In this document: positions 7,001 through 14,641 of the stretch, piece by piece
Layout: the number at the start of each line of letters is the position of its first letter
How positions within the stretch are numbered: position 1 is the stretch's first letter
Origin: Candidatus Woesearchaeota archaeon
GTDB taxonomy: Archaea > Nanobdellota > Nanobdellia > Woesearchaeales > SKGA01
DNA length: 35,651 bases
Assembly: GCA_016926395.1 (NCBI GenBank)
Contig: JAFGOT010000027.1
Coordinates: 1 to 35,651 of the forward strand
Direction of reading: 5' to 3'
The notes under the pieces: model-generated
What the model saw: only the letters and a program-made list of their open reading frames with translations
What the model was told of the DNA's origin: nothing
The model's database searches: none
Position numbers and translations under genes: made by a program

Positions 7001-9795
7001 CTGATGAGGATGGTTATCCTCTTCAAAATGATAATATAACGCCTGGTTGTTCAAGTTCTGGTTATATTCTTGAAAGATCTGATGGTGCTTGGGATTGTGA
7101 TGATTCGCCTTCAACCGGTTCGGATATTTATCGTTTAGCTAATGTTTGTCCAGATAGTGATTCCGATGGAGTTTATGTTTGTGAATCTTGTGAAACTGAT
7201 GTTTGTGTTGGTGATTTTGTTTCTGACAACTCTAACTATGTTGGTTTTGACGAGTTAACTTATTCTGATTGTAATGATATTAATTCAGAAGATGACTGCG
7301 ATGATGGCAACATAACAATTTATCGTTTAGCAAACATGTGTCCTGATTTTGATGATGATACTCATTATGATTGTGATGCTTGTCAAACTGATGTTTGTGC
7401 TAATGATAATGTTCCTACATCTCATCCTGATTATATTGAATGGACGCAAACGCAATGTTTGGCTGCAGGAGAAACTGATTGTGATGATTCTCAAAGCGAT
7501 AGGTGGAGAGTTTCAACTGTTCACAAAGATGATGATTATGATGGTTATTATGATTGTGCTAATCCTTTAGTTGATCAATGTATTGGTTGTGATGATCCTA
7601 ATGATGGTTTTTGTAAAGATTCTTACATGCCTGTTGATTCTTATGGTGTTACTTACACTGATGATTATGCATCAACTTGTACTTATGACAACGCTATAAG
7701 TGATTGTAATGATAATGATGTTTTGCTTTATCATTTATGTTGTAATAATGCAAATAGTTATGAGTTCAAAAAATCAAGTCCAACTTATACTTTTGATTCT
7801 TCTAAAACTAACACTATTCTTTACAAAGTAAGAATGGATAATTATGATACTAGTTGGACAAATGGTGAACCTAGAATTGATGGTAACGATTGGCCTTTCA
7901 ATAATGTTGATTGGTCATTAGCTACATACACTTCTGATGGTAAGACTTTATTTGACAAAAGCATTTACGGATGTGCGGCTTCTAGTACTGCTAGTGTTTA
8001 TTATGATGTTGGTCCTGGAAACGTTGTTGTTGTTGAAAATAATGGTGGTGTGAATTTCATTTCTCATGATGGTTCTGCAAAGGACAGAGTAACTAAAGCA
8101 ACAAACACTTATTGTGATTCTAAAGGTTGTCCTTGGGTTGATTGTGACAACAATGCTGCCTCTGCATCTCAATGTGGTTATCCTTTCTTATTGGAAGGTA
8201 AGTCGTTGAAGTCTGGCTGGAATACTTTGAGTGATAATGGTTTATATAATCCTGATGACTCTGCTGAACGAGGTTTTGGTGGTTATACTGATTATGATGG
8301 TACTGCTTATGATGTGCGTCAAACAAGAAATGAATCTTGTGGTGATGATATGATTGCAGGTAGTTCTGAGTATGCAACTATTGGTTTCTGTGAGGCAAGT
8401 ACTGATTATAGAAGACTTTGTTGTGTAAGCCCTAACATGTATAACATGGATGGTATTTGTGTTGCTTACGATCAATGTCCTGATGTTATGGAATCTGCTC
8501 CTGTTTGGATTGATAGTTTGTCTCAAGCAGAATATGATTCTTACGTTGCAATTTTAGCTGTTTCTGGTGATGGTTACTGTTGTGATAATGAAGGTCCAAG
8601 TGTGGGAAAAGAATTATGTGTTGCTAGTGAAAAGGGTTGTTACATAAAAACAGCATCTCTAGCTGAAACTCCAATTCCTAAACCTGGTTATGTTCAAAAT
8701 TGGAATGATTGTCCTGCTGGTTCTTGTGCTCTTGAACTTTGTAGCTCTGCGACCAATTATTCTCTTTGTGAAAAATCAACTACTTGTGAATCCGAAGTGT
8801 ATAAGTTATACGTTCCTGGTATTACAAATCTAAAAGAGTGTCATCCAATTTCTGGTGGTTTATCTATTACTGCAGAGAAAGCTGCTTCTTATCCTTCGAT
8901 GCAAGCTGGTTGTGATGAATCCAGTTGTGAACGAGTTACTGAAACTATTTGTACTCTTGACACGTCTAGTAATTCATGTTATGCTCTTTGTAATGATGAT
9001 AAATCCGAATGCGAACTTGTTTGCGCTCAATCTGATTACACTTGTAGTAATGTTGAAACTTTAAGAAATTGTGAAGATCCATCTTGTGTTTATGATAATA
9101 CTAATCCTGTAATTTCATATAGATACAATGTTGATACAACACAATCCTTATCTTGTGAATCTGACTACTTTACTGAATGTAATGAGTTTGGTTGTGCTCC
9201 TCCAAAATATTGTGGTGGAATTCCTCCAGATGGAACTTTAGAGTATTTTGCAAACTGCGGTGCATATCCTCCTCTTTATACACATAATGTTGTTTGCGAT
9301 GAACACGTATCTTGTAGTAATCATGATTGTAATGAGTCTCAAGCATTAAACAGTGCTGACAATTTAGTTTGTCTTCCTGAAGTTACTGGTGCTTTAGATG
9401 TTGAGGGTAATAATTATCCAAAACTTGCAATGAATGATAACTTAGACACTCTTCAATGTTCTCCTGAGACGACAATAAAAGTTAAAGGTCAGCCTTTCTG
9501 TCCAGAAGGATTTGATTATGATGTGACTAACACCCGTTGTATTAAATCAACATATAATTGTGATTATGGTTATCGAGGAGCATTGGTTAATGGTTGTGAT
9601 AATTTAACTAGAGAAAATGATCCTTACTTAATGTATACTTCTGGTTGTTTCCAAGATTCTTCAGGCTTAGATATTGATTCAGTAAATGATTTGAATGCCA
9701 AGGCTTGTTGTCTAGATTATAGCATCGTTTCTGGTAGTGACATTTATGATGTTTACACCATTGAATCTGGTGAAGAATACATAAGAATCTATTAA
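4042..9795 (+). CDS. Giant secreted cysteine-rich protein with MopE-like metal-binding repeats
   Basis: The 1917-residue protein starts with a clear signal peptide (residues 1-29, MNNKILIFALLTVLFIGLSS then FVSAAAAADC). The ATG at 4042 is chosen over in-frame TTG/GTG codons 9-12 bases upstream because GGTGAGG lies just before it. I count about 137 cysteines (about 7%). Residues about 800-1230 hold seven units pairing a DxDxDG-type calcium loop (DSDEDGFP, DNDGDGSG, DGDDDGFY, DADEDGYP and others) with a DCDD motif, as in the 'putative metal-binding motif' family (PF11617) named for MopE. The remainder is Cys/Gly/Asp/Tyr-rich with many short Cys-x-Cys units. No C-terminal membrane anchor is visible. 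Likely a disulfide- and metal-stabilised surface or released protein; no enzymatic domain recognised. Confidence 0.8.
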   Translation: MNNKILIFALLTVLFIGLSSSFVSAAAAADCSTSQASDESLSTSNAASTGLKFGFYGGVSNFWGTARPSYYLDRIKDATVTSSDISQVFNYYPSTLYGYAYNTLTGGVHYDYDCEMGYRAGTYIYGYPGKLTVKLWSDGTEGGRLQSTFDKPQAFVGVQVYELYDGAGYDPIWGLMGSVSSNNPVSVGQLLANPISSSPLHLSGVGDQGSVYEYLSLPPGVYYIAVAGGHNNRNEDWNDDYETEISLSGTYKSFSHLLEDETDIKNNLPLTYFKSYPSLCELAGGAHIKNTGVSTSDIVSGEIYCCGARNDDVGKFNYQYRCDYVDGEYVWTNLCELDYDSLTGDSKTRASSCLVCEADSIDGENYAGYCIGEGFDVYCDNSQTKSCSNFDDDRSKCLLAGCGTFVPGTQCECSGVDCSSGEVFVEPIGSAPGSAGCYTASEMQATFGVSDYCDSVCAHTDGTDYPSVVIDYTDGDCGGTSSYTCNFANDNTCLALDCRLRDDAANYYYSIPSGCYENTYIRNNKPECFAVGCGWKCRTSDGNCDTSIDCTIGNHCSDDHDPDELDSRTCHSDATKCIVGYYDGYINGGSAFSSNDHVEVGVGTYVCAEDETGVGVYKQCGIYLEPYSYGSCTSTSAEFTCTGTPDPQVCKSSTLYCSNEWIDGPRTASSCTSINGNCHYSEGQCYDSDGGSGGGAYAGIFNDVSIPLVSGFTFETCPEAGTQSVCEAMGCSWSPATCTGTYTKSCSGTPPCASWCYADPSFTSCTGLSYAQCTTGCTRSCKVTGFGSAVNKYTNSNLALRESACDCAGDVWETCYIDSDEDGFPSSSQTNLCVGSDYVEGEAFAPSADPDNLYFCGSYTGVWDCDDNDDSVYPLPYYLDNDGDGSGDSSMEDLLCSPPSGWVDVGGDCDDDDPCLVPWNIWYYDGDDDGFYNSTVDSTDSCTPLTNYVTNRAECSSEDFYVSSLLPDCDDSISSCTSNCNTGYRDADEDGYPLQNDNITPGCSSSGYILERSDGAWDCDDSPSTGSDIYRLANVCPDSDSDGVYVCESCETDVCVGDFVSDNSNYVGFDELTYSDCNDINSEDDCDDGNITIYRLANMCPDFDDDTHYDCDACQTDVCANDNVPTSHPDYIEWTQTQCLAAGETDCDDSQSDRWRVSTVHKDDDYDGYYDCANPLVDQCIGCDDPNDGFCKDSYMPVDSYGVTYTDDYASTCTYDNAISDCNDNDVLLYHLCCNNANSYEFKKSSPTYTFDSSKTNTILYKVRMDNYDTSWTNGEPRIDGNDWPFNNVDWSLATYTSDGKTLFDKSIYGCAASSTASVYYDVGPGNVVVVENNGGVNFISHDGSAKDRVTKATNTYCDSKGCPWVDCDNNAASASQCGYPFLLEGKSLKSGWNTLSDNGLYNPDDSAERGFGGYTDYDGTAYDVRQTRNESCGDDMIAGSSEYATIGFCEASTDYRRLCCVSPNMYNMDGICVAYDQCPDVMESAPVWIDSLSQAEYDSYVAILAVSGDGYCCDNEGPSVGKELCVASEKGCYIKTASLAETPIPKPGYVQNWNDCPAGSCALELCSSATNYSLCEKSTTCESEVYKLYVPGITNLKECHPISGGLSITAEKAASYPSMQAGCDESSCERVTETICTLDTSSNSCYALCNDDKSECELVCAQSDYTCSNVETLRNCEDPSCVYDNTNPVISYRYNVDTTQSLSCESDYFTECNEFGCAPPKYCGGIPPDGTLEYFANCGAYPPLYTHNVVCDEHVSCSNHDCNESQALNSADNLVCLPEVTGALDVEGNNYPKLAMNDNLDTLQCSPETTIKVKGQPFCPEGFDYDVTNTRCIKSTYNCDYGYRGALVNGCDNLTRENDPYLMYTSGCFQDSSGLDIDSVNDLNAKACCLDYSIVSGSDIYDVYTIESGEEYIRIY

Positions 9796-9818
9796 GGTTC
9801 TTTTTTTATTTTATTTTT
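9783..9818 (+). terminator. Stop-codon hairpin plus T-tract
   Basis: AAGAATCT (9783-9790) pairs with AGGTTCTT (9795-9802), eight pairs including one G-U, around loop ATTA. The TAA stop (9793-9795) spans loop and stem. A T-rich tract runs to 9818, where the convergent gene ends. Confidence 0.7.
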
Positions 9819-12800
9819 TTATTCTTTAAGAGTTCCTAAACCCGTGTGAGTTTCATCTTTAGTTCTAGAAGTCATCGTTTTGTATATTATATTAACATTA
9901 GCAAAATCTCTAATCATATCATTAATTGTTATATCTGATGCTAATGCACCGTTCATGAAACTCTTATAGTTGCTTGTCTCTGACATATTTCCGAATCTAC
10001 CAAGTAGTTCTCTCATTCCAATTGCATAATGAATGTCTGATGCGGGTTGTCCTTGAGGTACACAAGTAAATGTTATGTCTGCTGTCGAATTAAATCCTAA
10101 GTTATTCGAGAATCCTCCACTATGTGAATCTGTAATCCCTGCTTTGTCGGTTACTGACTCTGCATTGATTCCCATTTCATCTCTTACTGACTCCATGTAT
10201 TCAGGATCGTTTAAATCAACTTGTGGTACTCCAATTGAAGCTCGCGGTGTATCAACAACGATTATATTATATGGTAAACCAGTGTGTGTTTGGATAAAGT
10301 TACCTAATTCTACTGGCCAGTCTGGATTATCAGAATTTGGAGTGTTATATACTCGCAGTTCATTCCAGTAAGACCAAGGCGCATTATATGTGCTTCCTTG
10401 TAATGATCTTAAGTCGTCTTTATTTATTGTTAGAACAGAATCATTAACTGGGTATGTCCAGCTTTTTTGAATCATGTTTGGATTATAGATTAAAACAGTG
10501 TCTTTGAAATTAGTTAGTTTGTCTTTAACTGGAACAGTTCCCATTTTTATGTTGTATGTTCCACCTACTGGGATGTTATCATGACTAAAATAATTATCAA
10601 CATTAGCTCCTTGAACTACAAAGTCAATGTCGCCAGTTATTCCAACAGGGAATGGTCCTAATCTGTACTCTCCATTAACTGTTGTTGTAGAGTAAACTGT
10701 TCCATCGGTTTCTGTGAATATAACTTCTAGCTCTCCAGCATCCCCATTGTCGCTTGTTTTTCTTTCTCCTTTCAAAACGAATTCTTGTTCAAGAGATGTT
10801 AAAGTTGGTTCTGTAAATACTGTTTGATTTGCACTTAATGATTTAGTCCATGTAGCAGGATAAATAGGTATGTTACCCTCTATTGTTTTTGGTATTACTT
10901 TTAGAGTGTATGTTGTATTTCCTGTTTCATTTACTAAAACTGTATCTGTAATAATTTGCCCGTCTAAAACATTAAATATTGTATCTGCAACACCAAGAGT
11001 GTTATTCGTAAATATGAAATCTGCTGTTGTTCCACTTTGCATTAATGGATCATTAAATCTAGTTCTTATCACTCCTTTGTATTCAGTTGGAGGAACTTCT
11101 TCTTTTACTAATTCATAAACTAATTCATTTGCCACTCCTTCGTTTATTGATATTGGTATAGAATCGCTTTTTATGTATCCTGCTCTCTCCATTAATAATT
11201 TTAAATCCAGTGTGTGTCCGGGCATTGTTGTTTGTAGGTTTGTGATTGTATCTTGTAGACTGTTCCCACTCATTAACAACTGCCCATTAAGGAATGCTTT
11301 TACATCAACAGAATCAAGTGCAATTCCACTTGCGCTATCTTTTCCTACAACACCTAATTCGTATAAGTATGTTAGAAGTTGGTTTTCTGTTATTCTGTTT
11401 TCTATTGTTTCTGCTGTTAGGTTTGTTTCTAGTCTGTAATCTGAGTGTTCATCTAGGTTTGATTTTAGTATTATGTTTTTATTTGTGTTTACGTCTTGGA
11501 ATGTTAGTGTGTCAAGAGAATTGTTTCCGGTGTTGCCAGATCCTATTAGTGTTGAATCGCTACTTAGTACTAGCCAATTAACGCCTGGTAAATTGTTTCC
11601 TTCTCCATCTTGAGAATTTATTACTAATTCGTATAAGTATGTTAGAAGTTGGTTTTCTGTTATTCTGTTTTCTATTGTTTCTGCTGTTAGGTTTGTTTCT
11701 AGTCTGTAGTCTGAATGTTCGTTTAGATTTGATTTTAGTATTATGTTTTTGTTTGCGTTTAAGTCTTGGAATAATAATGTGTCAAGAGAATTGCTTCCTG
11801 TATTTCCTTGTCCAATTAACACTGAATCGCTACTTAACACTAACCAATTAACGCCTGGTAAATTGTTTCCTTCTCCGTCTTGAGAATTAATAACTAAAGT
11901 ATACTCTTTTGGTTGTGGATTATTTATTTCTGTGATTTGATATGTTTGATTGAAGTTTCCGTTTGTCAAATTTATTGAATCTAATTTATCTTCTAAATCT
12001 ATTCCACTAAATCTTAAAAAATGTTTTAATGTATCTGGTGTTATTTCATTAAATGCATCAATACTTATGTTTTCAAAACTTACTTGTCCTTGTTCATTTG
12101 AAAATAATTTTAGTGTATCTGTACTATTTTCTTTCCACATTTCTGCTAGTACGTTGTTTAGAGGATTTCCTGTTTGTTCGCTTACTATTGTGGCGTAAAG
12201 GTTAGCGAAAAATTCTTGCTGTTTTGGAGTTAGATTGTGATAATTTTTTATGATGTCTCCTTGGCTTACTTTCCAAAGAGTATCTCTTGCCATTTCTAAA
12301 TAATCGTTTGCAGGGATTTCAACTGCGAAATCAACACTATCTGGTATTAATTTATTTCCTTCTATTGGTTTGATTGCAATATCAGTTATTTGAGCATCTC
12401 CGTTATTGTCTGTGGTGATATTAAATGAATATTGTCCGTCTAAAGAATTAACATTCATGTTTGTATTTTTTTGTATGTTGCCATATTTGTCTTCTAGATT
12501 AAAGAACATGTTCGCAAAGAATTCTGGCCATTTTTGCATTTCAAAATCAAAGTAGTTGGTGTTTTCTAAATCTACTGACTTAACAATCTCAAGAGGTTGA
12601 TATTCGTCAACTTCTTCTGCATCATCTAATCTGAATATGAAATTATTATTTTCTGCCATTCGAGCGCTTTTTTGTCCATTGTTGTTTTCTGATGATTTAT
12701 CAAATTCAATTGTTTGCATTCCATAACTTGGAAGCATTCCTGGAATAATTTTTTTTGCTGGATGAACTCCATCACTGAATAGAAGAACTTGCTCTGGAAC

Positions 12801-13223
12801 ATTCGGTATGTTCATTGTTGCTTGAAATTCATTACTTCCCACTCTTTGAAATTGTGTTCCTGAAATAGTTTGTCCAGCCATATTGTATAAATGGCCATTT
12901 TCAATATTTTGGTTGGTTGTAACGTTGATTCGCATTTGACCTCCTTCATATGTGATGGTCATTTTATCGCCTGAGAATCCAGGAATGTCATTAATTCCTG
13001 TAACTATGTCTTTTAATTCGTAAAAGCCCGAAAAGTCTGTTAATGTGTCTTTTCGTTTAGTTGTGTCATTTTGAGAAATTGCTTCGACAATAATATTTTC
13101 AAGAGCTTGTCCTGAGTTTTTATCTGTGACGTACCCTTGTATATCCTGGCCGTTTGCAAATAATGGTGCCAAAGCTAATGATCCGATTGTGAGTGTTTTC
13201 CAGAATGCTTTTTTCAGGCCCAT
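9819..13223 (-). CDS. Secreted multidomain protein with carboxypeptidase-regulatory-like domain and protease-like C-terminus
   Basis: The 1134-residue protein has a signal peptide (1-25, cleavage probably after ALAPLFANG). Residues about 27-75 (IQGYVTDKNSGQALENIIVEA...DTLTDFSGFYEL) resemble the carboxypeptidase-D-regulatory-like beta-sandwich common in Bacteroidota secreted proteins. Residues about 90-165 resemble a beta-rich 'YNMAGQ' module of the same world. Two 90-residue tandem repeats occupy 444-533 and 534-623, with more beta-sandwich units to about 900. The C-terminal 200 residues (HSGGFSNNLGFNSTADI, then IHYAIGMRELLGRFGNMSE, YKSFMNG) look like a zinc-protease fold in which HExxH has become RELLG, so activity is unlikely. 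Function unknown; probably cell-surface. Expressed from its own promoter. Confidence 0.6.
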   Translation of the reverse strand: MGLKKAFWKTLTIGSLALAPLFANGQDIQGYVTDKNSGQALENIIVEAISQNDTTKRKDTLTDFSGFYELKDIVTGINDIPGFSGDKMTITYEGGQMRINVTTNQNIENGHLYNMAGQTISGTQFQRVGSNEFQATMNIPNVPEQVLLFSDGVHPAKKIIPGMLPSYGMQTIEFDKSSENNNGQKSARMAENNNFIFRLDDAEEVDEYQPLEIVKSVDLENTNYFDFEMQKWPEFFANMFFNLEDKYGNIQKNTNMNVNSLDGQYSFNITTDNNGDAQITDIAIKPIEGNKLIPDSVDFAVEIPANDYLEMARDTLWKVSQGDIIKNYHNLTPKQQEFFANLYATIVSEQTGNPLNNVLAEMWKENSTDTLKLFSNEQGQVSFENISIDAFNEITPDTLKHFLRFSGIDLEDKLDSINLTNGNFNQTYQITEINNPQPKEYTLVINSQDGEGNNLPGVNWLVLSSDSVLIGQGNTGSNSLDTLLFQDLNANKNIILKSNLNEHSDYRLETNLTAETIENRITENQLLTYLYELVINSQDGEGNNLPGVNWLVLSSDSTLIGSGNTGNNSLDTLTFQDVNTNKNIILKSNLDEHSDYRLETNLTAETIENRITENQLLTYLYELGVVGKDSASGIALDSVDVKAFLNGQLLMSGNSLQDTITNLQTTMPGHTLDLKLLMERAGYIKSDSIPISINEGVANELVYELVKEEVPPTEYKGVIRTRFNDPLMQSGTTADFIFTNNTLGVADTIFNVLDGQIITDTVLVNETGNTTYTLKVIPKTIEGNIPIYPATWTKSLSANQTVFTEPTLTSLEQEFVLKGERKTSDNGDAGELEVIFTETDGTVYSTTTVNGEYRLGPFPVGITGDIDFVVQGANVDNYFSHDNIPVGGTYNIKMGTVPVKDKLTNFKDTVLIYNPNMIQKSWTYPVNDSVLTINKDDLRSLQGSTYNAPWSYWNELRVYNTPNSDNPDWPVELGNFIQTHTGLPYNIIVVDTPRASIGVPQVDLNDPEYMESVRDEMGINAESVTDKAGITDSHSGGFSNNLGFNSTADITFTCVPQGQPASDIHYAIGMRELLGRFGNMSETSNYKSFMNGALASDITINDMIRDFANVNIIYKTMTSRTKDETHTGLGTLKE
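11354..11893 (-). repeat. Two tandem 270-bp repeats inside the secreted protein gene
   Basis: Copies 11354-11623 and 11624-11893 have an exact 270-base period (90 codons). About 85 bases (11354-11438 against 11624-11708) are identical at the nucleotide level, while the rest has scattered, mostly synonymous or conservative changes. This suggests a duplication with later local gene conversion. Confidence 0.9.
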
Positions 13224-13248
13224 ATTGTTATCTTTTAACCTATTTGTA

Positions 13249-13257
13249 TTTATAAAT
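13249..13257 (-). promoter_or_regulatory. TATA box for the 1134-residue protein gene
   Basis: TTTATAAAT lies 26 bases before the ATG at 13223, predicting a leaderless or very short-leader mRNA. No Shine-Dalgarno motif is visible. Confidence 0.65.
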
Positions 13258-13286
13258 GTTTCGATTTATATACTACTGTAAAGTGA

Positions 13287-13298
13287 CAAATTTATTTG
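13287..13298 (-). terminator. Stop-codon palindrome of the lipobox protein gene
   Basis: CAAAT/ATTTG arms enclose the TAA stop (plus-strand 13292-13294). The loop is very small and there is no strong T-tract, so terminator function is uncertain. Confidence 0.35.
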
Positions 13299-14518
13299 CT
13301 TTCGTATATTTTGTCGAAAATAACGTTTGATAAGCTGTCTAGAATGATTGGTGTTAGATATTTTTCAGTTAATTGTTTGGTTTGGTTTTTATTTTCTACT
13401 GTTGTGTATATTACTCTTCCTTGAGCCATTGCATTGTTATTCTCATCAAATTTTTTAGTGTATTTGTAATCAATAAAATTATTTTCTTGTTTGTATGGAA
13501 TAACATCTCCACCTTTTATTTTTAAATCTTGATTTCTTTTAATTTTATTTGCCTTTAACATCATCAAATATATTGCTTTGTCTGATTCATGAATTAATGT
13601 TCCTTTGTTTACTCTTATATCGTAACTTTTCAATGCAAAGTCTATGATGACGACTATTTTGTTTTCATACGTATAAATTCCTGGATTGTTTAAATCTTCT
13701 AGTGTGATAATTTCTAAGTTTGTTTTATTATTTCTTTTTTCTTTTTCTTCTTTTTTGATGTTATATGCTTCTAACCGTTTTTTTGTTAATTCAAAGTATC
13801 CCTCTTGTATTGGGCTTTCTGTTAATTTTGCATATTCTTGGGATTGATTTACAAATTCGAAAATTTCTTCAAAATCTTTGTTGTCTTTTTCTATCATTTC
13901 CTCAAGTCTTTCTTCAAATTTATCTTGGCCTTTCCCAACTGTTTTTTTAAGATCTTCTTCACATTCTTTATCGATAATTAATGCTTTTGTTTTATTTTTA
14001 TAACTTAGAACTAATTTTTCTTTACTCTGTTCTTTGCTTTGTGCGTATTTTAAAGCAGAATAAAGAAACAAATCTATTTGCTTTAGATTTTCTTCATCTA
14101 AATCTCTAATTTGTTTATTATATTCTTTTTTGAATGTTTTTTCTGATTTTAAAATTTCTGAGAAAACATCGTTTCTCTTTGTTTCTAATTTGTTTATCTC
14201 TTCTAGTTTTTTGTTAAAGAAAATCTTTCCATTATCCGACCATTCTTCATCTCGATCTTTTCTTACTAATTCTTTTGCTTTTTCAAAGTCTTGCATATCG
14301 ATATATTTTTGATATTTTAAAGATGCTTCTGTCTCCAAAATTTTCCTATCGAGTCTAATTCTCTCAATTGACAAGTTCATTGTTTTAGCTTTTGCTTTTA
14401 GTTCATTAACTTGTTCTTGGCTAACTCTGTTTTCAGGAATTATTGGTTGAAATGCTTGTTTTGTAGTGCTACAGCTAACTGTTGCGGCTATTATTGCTGC
14501 TAAAGCTAACTTTTTCAT
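13292..14518 (-). CDS. Lipobox-bearing, coiled-coil-rich exported protein of unknown function
   Basis: The 408-residue protein begins MKKLALAAIIAATVSCSTTK, a textbook lipoprotein signal with a lipobox (TVSC, cysteine 16). Residues about 35-270 are charged and strongly helical (KAKTMNLSIERIRLDRKILE..., KLEEINKLETKRND), consistent with long coiled coils. The C-terminal third (about 275-400) is more beta-like (NPGIYTYENKIVVIIDFALKSYDIRV). I recognise no family. The signal and S-T-T-K context look Bacteroidota-like, and it sits in the same block as another protein with that flavour. The start follows a T-rich terminator region with no ribosome-binding site. Confidence 0.65.
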   Translation of the reverse strand: MKKLALAAIIAATVSCSTTKQAFQPIIPENRVSQEQVNELKAKAKTMNLSIERIRLDRKILETEASLKYQKYIDMQDFEKAKELVRKDRDEEWSDNGKIFFNKKLEEINKLETKRNDVFSEILKSEKTFKKEYNKQIRDLDEENLKQIDLFLYSALKYAQSKEQSKEKLVLSYKNKTKALIIDKECEEDLKKTVGKGQDKFEERLEEMIEKDNKDFEEIFEFVNQSQEYAKLTESPIQEGYFELTKKRLEAYNIKKEEKEKRNNKTNLEIITLEDLNNPGIYTYENKIVVIIDFALKSYDIRVNKGTLIHESDKAIYLMMLKANKIKRNQDLKIKGGDVIPYKQENNFIDYKYTKKFDENNNAMAQGRVIYTTVENKNQTKQLTEKYLTPIILDSLSNVIFDKIYESK

Positions 14519-14532
14519 AAAAAAGAGAAATG

Positions 14533-14552
14533 AAGATTATCTTAATAATCTT
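14533..14552 (-). terminator. Hairpin after the TrpRS tail remnant
   Basis: AAGATTAT (14533-14540) pairs with ATAATCTT (14545-14552) around a four-base loop, a perfect 8-bp stem. On the minus strand it begins inside the remnant's TAA stop and is followed by a T-rich run leading to the lipobox gene's ATG. It probably terminates trpS transcription. Confidence 0.6.
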
Positions 14553-14610
14553 ACGGCTTATACAAAAACTCATCAATCAAATCTTTTGCTTTCTCACGTC
14601 TTGCTTGGTG
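14551..14610 (-). pseudogene. Orphan TrpRS C-terminal tail
   Basis: Twenty codons read HQARREKAKDLIDEFLYKP-stop. The true TrpRS ends HQKRRKEAENQIEDFLYKPE-stop. Eleven of 19 residues are identical and the stop falls in the equivalent place, while the DNA is clearly diverged. HQARR is typical of TrpRS C-termini in other organisms, so this is probably the tail of a different trpS allele rather than a fresh duplication. There is no start and no upstream homology. A hairpin CTTCC/GGAAG (about 14611-14627) separates it from the resident gene. Confidence 0.82.
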
Positions 14611-14641
14611 TCTTCCGTTTAGGAAGGCTCAAAAAATAAGT

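Noticed and set aside
4921-9064. Several 60-100 codon open frames inside the giant cysteine-rich gene on both strands
   Set aside because: They are by-products of its biased Asp/Cys/Gly/Tyr codon use; they have no starts with ribosome sites and no protein-like conservation.
3813-14641. Insertion sequence or integrase-driven element
   Set aside because: No transposase, integrase, tRNA target or terminal inverted repeats were found; the evidence is limited to the tail copies at the borders.
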